Source: Burkholderiales bacterium (GTDB lineage Bacteria > Pseudomonadota > Gammaproteobacteria > Burkholderiales > Burkholderiaceae_C). From it: a stretch of 64,000 nt of DNA. A model generated the notes under the pieces. That model was not told the origin of the DNA, ran no database searches, and saw nothing but the letters and a program-made list of their open reading frames with translations. The DNA is taken from NCBI GenBank assembly GCA_003963005.1, contig RXJW01000064.1, positions 40,845 to 104,844 on the forward strand, in the 5' to 3' direction. The translations under genes were made by a program, and so were the position numbers. Each line of letters opens with the position of its first letter. Within the stretch, counting starts at the first letter, position 1. Positions 30,401 through 38,319 of this stretch are shown here, one piece after another.

Positions 30401-32186
30401 CTGTAGGTGGTCGTCTCGGTGCGCGTGCCGCCCGGGCCCACACGGCGCTCCTGCGTTGTGCGGTCGAAGCTGTCGACCGCATCGCCGTACCAGTTGAAGG
30501 CGACGCCTTGCTGCGTGATGGTCTTGGAGGACAGCGGGTCCTGCCGCATGCTGGAGGTGGCGCCGTCGCCCATGTCCAGCACCGACAGGCCCATCTCGCG
30601 GCCCATGCGGTAGGCCTGCGCGGTGGTGCGCAGCAGCGCACCCGCGGTGCTGTACTCATCGGTGCGCAGCAGCTTGCCGTCGGTGGTGTTGTGCCGCGTG
30701 CCGAAGGTCATCACCTTGTTGGCGCCGTCCGGGCCGGTGACCGTGACGGTCTTGGTCTCGGGGCAGGTGCCGGTGCAGGTGTCCCAGTTGCCTTGACCGT
30801 TGACGGCGCTGTAGGCATAGCTCCAGGTCTGCGTGGGCATGCCGACGCCGCTGATCTGCTTGCCCACGAGGCTCTTGGTGGCGAAGTAGCGTGGGTAGCG
30901 GGCGTTGGCGAGCATGTCGCCAAAGCAGACCTGGGGCACGAAGGAGCGCGCGTGCGACGTGGGCCGCACGGAGAAGACCCCTTGAGCCCCACTCGGGTGA
31001 CTGAAGCTGATGGTCTGAACGCCGCTTGCACTCAGGTCCGGATTGCCGGTGCCGGTACAGCCCAAGTCCACGCTGATCGAGGCCGCCACGCTGACGCTGT
31101 CGGAACCGCTGATCGTGAGCTGGGTCGAATCGGGCTGCGTGACCGCAATCAGTTCGCCCGTGCTGCCGTAGACATAGGTCCAGGTGCGCGTGCCGTCGTT
31201 GACCGTGTTGACGCGGTTGGTCGTGCCGACGTAGGTGAAGCTGATGGTGCGGCCGTCGGAGCTGCTGATGGACAGGAGCCGCCAGGGCAGCGCGGGGTCG
31301 AAGCTGTAGCGCACCCAGTTGCCGAAGCGGTCCTTGACCTCGGTCGGCAGGATCCAGACTTCGTCGCGGGACAGCAGCGCATTGGCCGCCGCGTTCGGCT
31401 GCGCGGGCGTCCGCTCGGAGCCGGAGATGACAGGGTCGGTCGGCGCGCTGCGCACGGTCGGGATCGGGCTGGCGCGGGTCATCAGCTCCGCATCGCGCCG
31501 CACCAGCCAGTCAAAGCGGTAGACGAAGCCTCCGGGCTGCGGGCGACGAAGCCTTCGCCCTGGTTGTTGACGCTGGCCGAGTAGTAGGCGTTGGACTGCA
31601 GCGTGCCGCAGCGCAGGGCCCAGTGGTTCTTGGTGACGAGCGGGTAGGTGTAGCCGTCGCTCGGTGCGGCCGGGGTGTTGGTCGTGCGGCGCAGGATCTC
31701 GGTCTCGCCTTGTCCGGGCGTGTAGAGCAGGTTGCCGCGCCAGTACTCTTCCTGGTCCCAGGAGCTGGCGTTGTTGGTGCCGAGCACCGAGCCCGGGCCG
31801 TCGAAGTTGGTGCAGCGCTTGTTGCCCGCCGCGCCGCCGGTAGACCAGCCATTGCGGTTGGAGAAGGTGCCTTGCAGGCGTGGAATCTCCAACTCCCAGT
31901 CGCCGAACAGGCCCAGCCGCTTGCGCGGTGCCCAGCCGGGGGCCAGGCGCCGGCCCACGCTCACGGGGAGCGCATCGTTGCCGGGAATGGCCACGTCGCT
32001 CTGCACGAACTCCAGCGCGCCGGTGTAGTAGTTGATGCGGTCGCCGAAGACCTCCGGCCCGAGGGCCTTGGCGGTCTTGCCGGCGCGGATGAGGTTGGAG
32101 ACTTCGTCGTTGTACGACGCTGCAACGGCGCTCACGGTGGCAGCGCCGACCAGCGCTGCAGCCAGCGCCTTGACGATTCGATTCAT
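27406..32186 (-). pseudogene. Rhs/YD-repeat polymorphic toxin, disrupted by a one-base frameshift near the N-terminus
   Basis: Read from ATG 32186, the protein has a Sec signal peptide (MNRIVKALAAALVGAATVSA) and the N-terminal block of exported Rhs proteins (FGDRINYYTGALEFV, PVSVGRRLAPG). This frame ends at a stop at 31482, while the YD-repeat body continues in the next frame to 27406. Adding one C within the short C run at 31534-31536 restores RSPGGFVYRFDW, so a single base is missing, through mutation or sequencing error. The body (about 1,380 residues) is full of YD repeats such as YGYDLLNRLKTVTYGDG. The conserved core end RYYDPWAGRFLSVDPI is followed by NNPYAKVDPNG and a 186-residue variable tip. 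If the frameshift is real, export is lost unless the ribosome slips. Confidence 0.85.
27409..27966 (-). other. Variable C-terminal toxin domain of the Rhs protein with HExxH motif
   Basis: The 186 residues after DPNG differ from the repeat body in composition and are AT-richer. They hold HEGFH at 27562-27576, within SATLMHEGFHRRGAGYLMD, the zinc-metallopeptidase HExxH pattern. A helical segment rich in Ser, Asn and Lys precedes it. No third zinc ligand can be assigned with certainty. I infer a metallopeptidase or zincin-like effector released after the Rhs core. Confidence 0.6.
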
Positions 32187-32214
32187 GGGACTCCCTGGGC
32201 TGCCCTGTATCGCG

Positions 32215-32242
32215 GCGCCATCTTCTAACGTCAAGATGGCGC
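32215..32242. promoter_or_regulatory. Perfect 10-bp inverted repeat upstream of rhs
   Basis: Arms GCGCCATCTT (32215-32224) and AAGATGGCGC (32233-32242) pair perfectly around an 8-base loop, 29 bases upstream of the Rhs start codon. There is no T run, so it is not a terminator. It could be an operator or a hairpin in the 5' leader of the toxin mRNA. Confidence 0.55.
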
Positions 32243-32345
32243 GCAGGGTAGCCGTCGCTGAGACCCGTGTCTCCTGGCAACTCTTCCAGCTTTCAAGTGA
32301 GAGGGCGCCCCGACGCAGGCTGCACCGAGCGTCCGCCGCGCTGCG

Positions 32346-33545
32346 TCAGTCCAGTTGGCCCACCAGGAAATCGCGCAGCCGCGGGTCGTCGGTGAGGCCG
32401 ATGGCGCGCTGCAGCGCGGCCTGCCGGCCGGGCGCACCGGCGAGGCCGAGCACGTGGGCGCGGGCCACCCAGTAGGGCGCGTAGCCCGCGGCCTCGGGCG
32501 GCAGGGCGTCCAGCAAGGCCAGCGCGGCCGCGGGCTCGCCGGCCTCGGCGGTCGCCACGGCCTGGCCGACGCGCGCACCGAGGCTGGCATGGTGCTGCAC
32601 CAGCACACCGTACAGCTGCGCGATGGCGTGCCACGGGGTCTGCCCGGTGATGCGGCGCTGGGCATGCGCGGACTGGATGGCGGCCTCGATCTGGAAGGCC
32701 CCGGGCTGGCGCAGCCCGGCGGCCGTCCACAGCGCCGCCTCCGCTTCGTGGATCAGGTCGCCCCGCCAGGCGCGGGGGTCTTGCGCGTGCAGGGGCACGA
32801 AGCGGCCATCGGCGTCGAACTGGGCCGCCCGGCGCGCCTCGGCGTGCAGCAGCAGGGCCAGCAGACCCCAGGCTTCGGCCTGGCCGGGCAGCAGCTGCGT
32901 CGTCAGTCGGGCGAGGAAGAGGGCTTCCTCGCGCAGGTCGTCGGCGGGGTTGTCCAGGGCCTGGCGGCCCAGGGTGTAGGCGGCATAGACGGCCTCCAGC
33001 ACGGCGGCTAGGCGTGCGGGCAGTTCGCGGGCTTCGGGGGTTTCGAAGCGCAGGCCGGCCTCGCGGATCCTGGCCTTGCCGCGCACCAGGCGCTGCGCCA
33101 TCGCAGCAGGCGACACCAGGAAGGCGCTGGCGATGACCTTGGCGTCCAGCCCGAGCACGGCCTGCAGCATCAAGGGCGCGTGGACGTTGGCCGCGATGGC
33201 CGGATGGGCGCAGACGAACATCAGCTGCAGCCGTGCATCGGGCACGGCCTCGCGCTCGGGCGCCTCGGGCTCGGTGTCGCCGAGCAGGGCCGTGACGCCG
33301 GGGTCCTGCGTCAGCCGGTGGTGGCGCGCGTGGTGCAGCAGGCGGCGCTGGGCGGCCGCGGCCAGCCAGGCTTCGGGGGCGTCCGGCACGCCCTGTTCGG
33401 GCCAGTGGCGCAGCGCGGCGGCGAAGGCGTCGGCCAGCGCATCCTCGGCGGCGGCGAGGTCGCGCCATTGCCAGGCCAGGCGCGCCACGAGGCGGCCATA
33501 GCTTTCACGGGCGACGCGTTCGGCCGCGGCCGCCGCGTCGCTCAC
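32346..33545 (-). CDS. ECF RNA polymerase sigma factor with DUF6596/TPR-like C-terminal extension
   Basis: 399-residue sigma factor. Region 2 spans roughly residues 15-75 (AEDALADAFAAALRHWP) and region 4 roughly 105-165 (APLMLQAVLGLDAKVIASAFLV). The long C-terminal extension of about 230 residues is helix-rich, with repeated Ala/Leu helices (LLHAEARRAAQFDADG, AALALLDALPPEA). This architecture plus an adjacent YciI/DGPF gene is the ECF42 type, which needs no anti-sigma factor and whose extension regulates activity. It lies 31 bases downstream of the DGPF gene, its expected target and partner. Confidence 0.9.
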   Translation of the reverse strand: MSDAAAAAERVARESYGRLVARLAWQWRDLAAAEDALADAFAAALRHWPEQGVPDAPEAWLAAAAQRRLLHHARHHRLTQDPGVTALLGDTEPEAPEREAVPDARLQLMFVCAHPAIAANVHAPLMLQAVLGLDAKVIASAFLVSPAAMAQRLVRGKARIREAGLRFETPEARELPARLAAVLEAVYAAYTLGRQALDNPADDLREEALFLARLTTQLLPGQAEAWGLLALLLHAEARRAAQFDADGRFVPLHAQDPRAWRGDLIHEAEAALWTAAGLRQPGAFQIEAAIQSAHAQRRITGQTPWHAIAQLYGVLVQHHASLGARVGQAVATAEAGEPAAALALLDALPPEAAGYAPYWVARAHVLGLAGAPGRQAALQRAIGLTDDPRLRDFLVGQLD

Positions 33546-33576
33546 GTGCGCACGCCAGCGCGCTGCGGTGCCGTCG

Positions 33577-33942
33577 TCATGCCGCGGCGTTCATGGGCGG
33601 CAGCACCGGCCGCACTTCAACACTGCCGGCCGACGCGCAGGGCGCACGCGCCGCCCATTCCAGGGCGTCGTCCAGGCTGGCCGTCTCGACGATGAAGTAG
33701 CCGCCCAGGTGCTCGTGGGTGGCGGCAAACGGGCCGTCCTGCACCTGGCGCTTGCCGCCGTCCACCCGGACGTGCGTGGCTGTGTGCGGCGCCTGCAGGC
33801 CGTTGCCGCTGAGGACGATGCCGCTGGCCTGCAGGGCGCCGATGTAGGCCCCCCAGGCGCCCCAGTAGGCGGGCGCGGCAGCGGGGTCGTCGCGGCGGGC
33901 GACTTCCGCGGTGGTCTCTTTGAAGATGAGCATGAATTGCAT
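33577..33942 (-). CDS. YciI-related (DGPF domain) protein
   Basis: 121-residue ferredoxin-fold protein starting MQFMLIFKETTAEV with a strong AGGAGA site seven bases upstream. The family motif DGPF is present (VQDGPFAATHEHLGGYFIVE) and the conserved His and acidic residues of the YciI barrel can be seen. Such genes sit next to ECF42-type sigma factors and are commonly their main targets. The biochemical function of DGPF proteins is unsettled. Confidence 0.9.
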   Translation of the reverse strand: MQFMLIFKETTAEVARRDDPAAAPAYWGAWGAYIGALQASGIVLSGNGLQAPHTATHVRVDGGKRQVQDGPFAATHEHLGGYFIVETASLDDALEWAARAPCASAGSVEVRPVLPPMNAAA

Positions 33943-34156
33943 GGGGTTCTCCTGCGATGGCCCGCGCACCGTGCGCGTTCCTGACAGGGTGATGCGTGAC
34001 GGGGCGGCCGATCGACAAGGGCCCCCAAATATTTTCATGCCGGGGCGTGGCGGCCCAGATGCCGCGCAAGGCGGCGGCGCGGCGGACCAGGCCGCACGGC
34101 CGCGCGGCGGTCAGCGGGTCGACCTCACGGCGCGCAGGCTCACCCGCCGCTGCGAC

Positions 34157-34729
34157 TCAGCGGCGGCGGCGTGCGGCCAGGGCCACGCCGAGCAGCCCCG
34201 GCAGCAGCAGTGCCCAATGAGCGGGCTCAGGCACGACGGCGGCGGTCTCCACGCCGCTCAGGTTCACGCGCCAGAAACCGCCCTTCTGGTCGTTGGCGTT
34301 GACGTCGTAGCCCGGCTGGTTCCAGGTGGCCAGCGGGATCGGCGCCTGGCTGTCGTAGGTGAAGCCCTGGGACAGCAGCGTGCCGAGCGCGTCGTTGGAG
34401 CTGGCGTTCAGCACCAGGCGGTAGCTGCCGGTGGCCGCGGCGGTGAACTGCAGCCCGGCGTCGAAGTAGCCCGCGCCGGCATTGACGAGGCTGCCGCCGT
34501 CGTTGTCGGTCAGCACGATCGTGTCGCCCTGGGCCAGGAAGAGCTGCGGGTCGAAGTTCAGGCCCGACTGCCAGCTGTCGGTCCACAGGCTCACGGTGCT
34601 GCCCGCGGTGGCCTGGAAGTCGATGACGATCTTGTCGTTGTGGTTCACGGCCTGGCCGGAGAAGCTCAGGTCGGCGGCACCCGCCTGCAGCGACAGCAGG
34701 CCGGCGATGAGGATGAGGGCGTGTTTCAT
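34157..34729 (-). CDS. PEP-CTERM sorted exported protein, DVUA0089-like
   Basis: 190-residue exported protein with signal peptide MKHALILIAGLLSLQAGAA. A beta-rich body (FSGQAVNHNDKIVIDFQ, then FLAQGDTIVLTDNDGGSLVNAG and YRLVLNAS) resembles DVUA0089-type PEP-CTERM proteins. The sorting tail is VPEPAHWALLLPGLLGVALAARRRR. The ATG at 34729 begins the signal peptide; the longer open frame is not coded. It lies 20 bases downstream of the PhoD-like phosphatase, so the two are likely one transcript. Confidence 0.85.
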   Translation of the reverse strand: MKHALILIAGLLSLQAGAADLSFSGQAVNHNDKIVIDFQATAGSTVSLWTDSWQSGLNFDPQLFLAQGDTIVLTDNDGGSLVNAGAGYFDAGLQFTAAATGSYRLVLNASSNDALGTLLSQGFTYDSQAPIPLATWNQPGYDVNANDQKGGFWRVNLSGVETAAVVPEPAHWALLLPGLLGVALAARRRR

Positions 34730-34749
34730 GGCGTGCGCTCCAGGGTGGG

Positions 34750-36420
34750 TCAGGGGGCCAGGGCCGGCGGGTTGGCGCGGTTGGGCGTCTGGGCGGAGGC
34801 GCGCAGGCGGTTCTCGCCGACACGCACCTCGAAGGCGGTCGCGAAGGTCTCCACGTTGCTCGGGCTGGCCACGGTGTCCACGTACCACCATTCACCGACG
34901 ACGCGGTCGCGGTTCACGTCCATCAGCAGGTAGCCGCGCCGCGTGAGCTGCACGTACTTGAAGTGCGGGTTGTAGAAGCGGATGGCACCGGCGACGGCGC
35001 CGGTGGTGTCGGTGTCGACACCCGGCGACGTGACCGAGGTGCCGACGAACTCCACGGCCAGCGAGCCGGCGCCGGTGGTCTTGTCGTACAGCGCCGGGTT
35101 GTACGGATTCGGGTGCAGGTCAGCGGCCCAGCTGCTGTGGATGTCGCCGGTCAGCACGACGACGTTGTTGACCCGCGGATTGACCGCGTCGCCCTGGATG
35201 CCGGCGAAGATGCGGTTGCGCGCCGGCTCGTAGCCGTCCCACTGGTCGCTGTTGATGAAGTACAGGCCCGGGTCGGTCGTCTGGTTGCTGCCCGGCGCCT
35301 TGAGCTGGGCGAACATGACGCCCTGGCCGAGCAGCTTCCATTGGGCCGGCGTGGTGCGCAGGCGGTTGATGAGCCAGGCTTCCTCGGTGTCGCCCAGCAG
35401 GGTGCGCGTCGGGTCGCCGTAGCCGGGGTCCGTGGTCGCGAAGCCGGCGCCGAAGGCCGTCGGGTGCACGGCCGTGGTCAGCTGCTCGGAGCGGGCGTTG
35501 ATGCGCTCCTCCAGCATCAGCAGCTCGGCCAGGTCACCGTAGGCGAAGTTGCGGTGGTTGTCGCGCAGGTTCGTGGTGTCGACCGGGCGCACCGGCATCC
35601 ATTCGTAGTAGGCCTGCAGGGCAGCCGCGACGCGGGCGTTCCAGTCGCCTTCGGTCGCGGGCTGGTGATTCTCGGCGCCGTTCTTGAAGGAGTTGTTCGC
35701 CGTTTCGTGATCATCCCAGATCGCGATCAGCGGGTGCTGGCGGTGCATCGCCTGCGAGTCGGCATCGCGCTTGTATTGCGCGTGCCGCTGGCGATAGTCG
35801 TCGAGCGTGATGATTTCCTTCGGCGGCTCCGGTGTGCGCGTGTTGCCGTACTGGGCCGGGCCGTACTCGTAGATGTAGTCGCCCAGGTGCATGACCAGGT
35901 CGAGGTCGGCGCGGGCAGCGATGCGGGCGTAGGCGTTGAAGTAGCCGTAGGCGTGGTTGGAGCAGCTCACCACGGCAAAGCGCAGGCTGCTGACGCCGGT
36001 GGTCGGCAGGGTCTTGGTGCGGCCGACGGGGCTGTCCACGCCGTCGCAGGTGAAGCGGTAGTAATAGGTCGTGCCCGGCTGCAGGCCGAGTGCATCGACC
36101 TTCACCGTGTAGTCACGGCCGGGGTTGGTCTTGGTGGTGCCGCGCAGCACGACCTGGCTCAGCGCCGGGTCGGTCGCCACCAGGTACTGGACGACGACCG
36201 CAGGCCGGGCCGTGGCCAGCGTGATGCGGGTCCAGAGGATGACGCGGTCCGCCAGCGGGTCGCCGCTGGCCACGCCGTGGTCGAAGCGGACGGGTGCTGC
36301 GGCCTCGGCCAGCAGTGGCGCGGCGGCCGCCACTGCCACGGCGCCGGCGCCGGAACGTTTGAAGAACTCGCGGCGGCTGCTGCCTTCCCGCGCGGGCTGG
36401 ACTTTCGACGGACGACCCAT
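34750..36420 (-). CDS. PhoD-like alkaline phosphatase / phosphodiesterase, Tat-exported
   Basis: 556-residue enzyme with a twin-arginine signal (SRREFFKRSGAGAVAVAAAA). An N-terminal Ig-like PhoD domain is followed from about residue 130 by a calcineurin-like metallophosphatase: VVSCSNHAYGYFNAYA, MHLGDYIYEYG, WDDHETANN and a late VVLTGDIHSSW. These supply the metal-binding Asp, Asn and His residues. Family members hydrolyse phosphomono- and diesters in the periplasm using Fe3+ and Ca2+. An AGGTG site precedes ATG 36420. It sits between two PEP-CTERM genes on the same strand. Confidence 0.93.
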   Translation of the reverse strand: MGRPSKVQPAREGSSRREFFKRSGAGAVAVAAAAPLLAEAAAPVRFDHGVASGDPLADRVILWTRITLATARPAVVVQYLVATDPALSQVVLRGTTKTNPGRDYTVKVDALGLQPGTTYYYRFTCDGVDSPVGRTKTLPTTGVSSLRFAVVSCSNHAYGYFNAYARIAARADLDLVMHLGDYIYEYGPAQYGNTRTPEPPKEIITLDDYRQRHAQYKRDADSQAMHRQHPLIAIWDDHETANNSFKNGAENHQPATEGDWNARVAAALQAYYEWMPVRPVDTTNLRDNHRNFAYGDLAELLMLEERINARSEQLTTAVHPTAFGAGFATTDPGYGDPTRTLLGDTEEAWLINRLRTTPAQWKLLGQGVMFAQLKAPGSNQTTDPGLYFINSDQWDGYEPARNRIFAGIQGDAVNPRVNNVVVLTGDIHSSWAADLHPNPYNPALYDKTTGAGSLAVEFVGTSVTSPGVDTDTTGAVAGAIRFYNPHFKYVQLTRRGYLLMDVNRDRVVGEWWYVDTVASPSNVETFATAFEVRVGENRLRASAQTPNRANPPALAP

Positions 36421-36507
36421 GTTCACCTCTTGCGCTGTGGCCGCAGCGGCGTGCTGCGATGGGGCGCAGGATGGTCGGGGTCTGTGACCTGCTGGTGAAG
36501 CGCCGGA

Positions 36508-37347
36508 TCATGCCCTCGCGCGGCGCCGGGTCAGCACGGCGAGGCAGCCGAGGCCCGCGAGGATCAGCGCCCAGGCCCCCGGCTCGGGCACGGCCACGGC
36601 GCTGGTGATGAAGTGGCCGTCGGTCGCGGCGCCATTGGCGGCGGTGAAGCCGTAGTACACCGGCGTGCCCACCAGGCCCAGGTCCGCGAAGCTGACCGCC
36701 GCGCTCACCGAGAAGGTGCCGAGGTCCGGATGGGTGATCGTGCCGGTCAGCGTGCCTGCGTTGTCGCCCAGGCCGGACGGCTGGTAGTGAACCGCGGCCA
36801 GCCATTGGTAGTTCGGGTCGCGGATGGCATCGCCCAGGCCGGTGAGCGTGACGGCCAGCGGCGTGGCGGAGCCCGCGGCGAGGATCTGCACGCTGGGTGA
36901 CACCGGCTCGCCGTCAAAGTTGAAGGTGTCCACCGCGAAGGCCACGCTGGCCGGGCTCAGGCCCTCGTAGCCCAGCCCGGAGCCGGCATTGCCGACGCCG
37001 GTGGCGCTGGCCAGCGTGAAAGTCAGGCCATCGCCGCGCAGCCCGGTGCTGGCCGGGATGAAGAAGTGGAAGTCGAAGCTGAAGGCCTGGTTGAAGTCCA
37101 GCGACAGGGCCTGCGGTGCAAAGCCGGCACCACCCTGCCCACCGGTGCCGGCCTGGGTCAGGATGAGGTTGCTGTAGGTGAAGCCGTTGCCCGGCGTGGC
37201 GTTCTGCGCGGTGGCGCTGCCGAAGAGCGACCAGGTCGTGAAATCGGTGTAGCCGGTGGCCAGGCTCACGCCTTGATCGGCGGCAGCCGGCAGCGCCGCG
37301 ACGCAGGCGCCGAGGGTGAGGGCGGAAAGAAAGCGGGTCAGGTGCAT
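36508..37347 (-). CDS. PEP-CTERM protein with L-type lectin-like domain
   Basis: 279-residue exported protein: signal peptide to about residue 23 (ALPAAADQG), then a domain with the L-type (legume) lectin pattern. That pattern includes FDFHFFIPASTG, DGLTFTLAS and GLGYEGLSPASVAFAVDTF. A carboxy-proximal VYYGFTAANG stretch corresponds to the family's WVGFSAATG. The tail VPEPGAWALILAGLGCLAV plus RRRARA is the sorting signal. Surface carbohydrate binding is inferred from the fold. It is upstream of phoD by about 90 bases and may share its transcript. Confidence 0.85.
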   Translation of the reverse strand: MHLTRFLSALTLGACVAALPAAADQGVSLATGYTDFTTWSLFGSATAQNATPGNGFTYSNLILTQAGTGGQGGAGFAPQALSLDFNQAFSFDFHFFIPASTGLRGDGLTFTLASATGVGNAGSGLGYEGLSPASVAFAVDTFNFDGEPVSPSVQILAAGSATPLAVTLTGLGDAIRDPNYQWLAAVHYQPSGLGDNAGTLTGTITHPDLGTFSVSAAVSFADLGLVGTPVYYGFTAANGAATDGHFITSAVAVPEPGAWALILAGLGCLAVLTRRRARA

Positions 37348-37787
37348 GGCGGTCTCCCATCAGGTGACCGGCAGTCTGGAAAGTCGCCGTTAGGCAATCG
37401 TTAGCGGCCGGACGCGGCCATCCCCCTCAAGCGTGGGGTGGAGCGTCTGCGTCGATGGGAAAGGCCAGGCCGCGGGGCAAAGGAAAGCCCCGCCCGGCAT
37501 CAGCCGGTCGGGGCGCAAGAGCGCCTGACGCCGCCCGGGACACCACCCGGTCGGGGGCGTGGGGCTGCGGCGTTCATCACAGCGCAGGTGGCTCGGCGGG
37601 GCGACACCGCGAGGTGACGCAGTCGGGCCCGGAACTTGTGCTTTCGTGGTCGCGGGCGGATCGCGTTCCGCCTCGCCAGGGGCCGCAACGTTGCCGGGGG
37701 CCATGCACTGGTGACGGGCTGAATCATCGTCGCGGCGCGTGTGAACGATGCCGCGATCAGCCGGGGCGGGCCCGGCTTTTTTCCGCG
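37348..37787. other. Gene-free, hairpin-rich intergenic stretch; candidate plus-strand structured RNA
   Basis: No convincing protein gene. Several perfect hairpins are seen: GCGGGGC/GCCCCGC (37472-37493, 8-base loop), GGCGC/GCGCC (37512-37525, loop AAGA), CCGGG/CCCGG (37535-37550) and GGCGGA/TCCGCC (37655-37672). A plus-strand terminator lies at 37760-37782. Both flanking genes are on the minus strand, so the terminator does not belong to either. The 5' part must also carry the promoter of the lectin-like gene. Confidence 0.35.
37760..37782 (+). terminator. Orphan plus-strand intrinsic terminator
   Basis: GCCGGG (37760-37765) and CCCGGC (37771-37776) pair around a 5-base loop and are followed by six Ts. 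The T run is only on the plus strand, although the nearest genes on both sides are read on the minus strand. Confidence 0.65.
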
Positions 37788-38309
37788 TCAGTGGGCGTGG
37801 CCGGCGTCCGCGGCCGGCAGCACCTTCAGTCGCACGGCCGGGGCGCGCGGGCGAGGGTTGTCGGCCGTGGGCTTCTCGGCCCAGTACCACTCGCCTTCCG
37901 TGCAGGTCTGGCGCACCGCGAACCACACATCGCCCGGCTCGGCCGGCAGGCTGGCGCGCACGACGAACTCGTCGTACCAGGCGTCCGGGAGGACGTCGGC
38001 CGGCGTGTTCGCCGTCCAGCGCACTTCGGCGAGCTCGTCGGTCACGGGCTTGCCGTGGCTCTCGTACGGCGTCTTGAGGGGCCGCCGCGTGGTGGTCAGT
38101 GTCCAGCCGGCCTTGGGCATGGGCTTGGCGCCACGCAGTCCCTCGGGCAGCGTGATGACGAGGGCTTTCGTCGCCGCACCGTCGCAGCCGTGGCCGACCT
38201 TGAAGGTGGCGCGGTAGCTGCTGCCGGCGGGGGCGGTGGGCTGGTCCAGCGTGATGTGGGCGTGGGCCGCACTGGCGAGCAGGGCGGTCAGGAGGAGGGC
38301 GGTCTTCAT
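37788..38309 (-). CDS. YcnI-like (DUF1775) copper-binding exported protein
   Basis: 173-residue periplasmic protein. Its signal peptide (MKTALLLTALLASAAHA) is cleaved to leave an N-terminal His-Ile-Thr. DUF1775 proteins bind Cu(II) through an N-terminal His and a conserved Trp. The family signature follows: AGSSYRATFKVGHGCDG, LPEGLRGAKPMPKAGW, and a late DVWFAVRQTC/GEWYW. A C-terminal AGHAH adds further possible metal ligands. It starts ten bases after the TonB receptor gene, so receptor and periplasmic binder are made together. Confidence 0.88.
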   Translation of the reverse strand: MKTALLLTALLASAAHAHITLDQPTAPAGSSYRATFKVGHGCDGAATKALVITLPEGLRGAKPMPKAGWTLTTTRRPLKTPYESHGKPVTDELAEVRWTANTPADVLPDAWYDEFVVRASLPAEPGDVWFAVRQTCTEGEWYWAEKPTADNPRPRAPAVRLKVLPAADAGHAH

Positions 38310-38319
38310 GGTCGGGGCC

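Noticed and set aside
26641..32242. An integrative element or prophage
   Set aside because: No integrase, transposase, phage gene or tRNA-adjacent att sites; composition shift alone fits a polymorphic-toxin tip region.
27406..32280. Reading the Rhs protein as one continuous 1,624-residue frame from 32280
   Set aside because: The first 240 residues of that frame are Arg/Pro-rich shadow sequence; the true N-terminal block with signal peptide is in the neighbouring frame.
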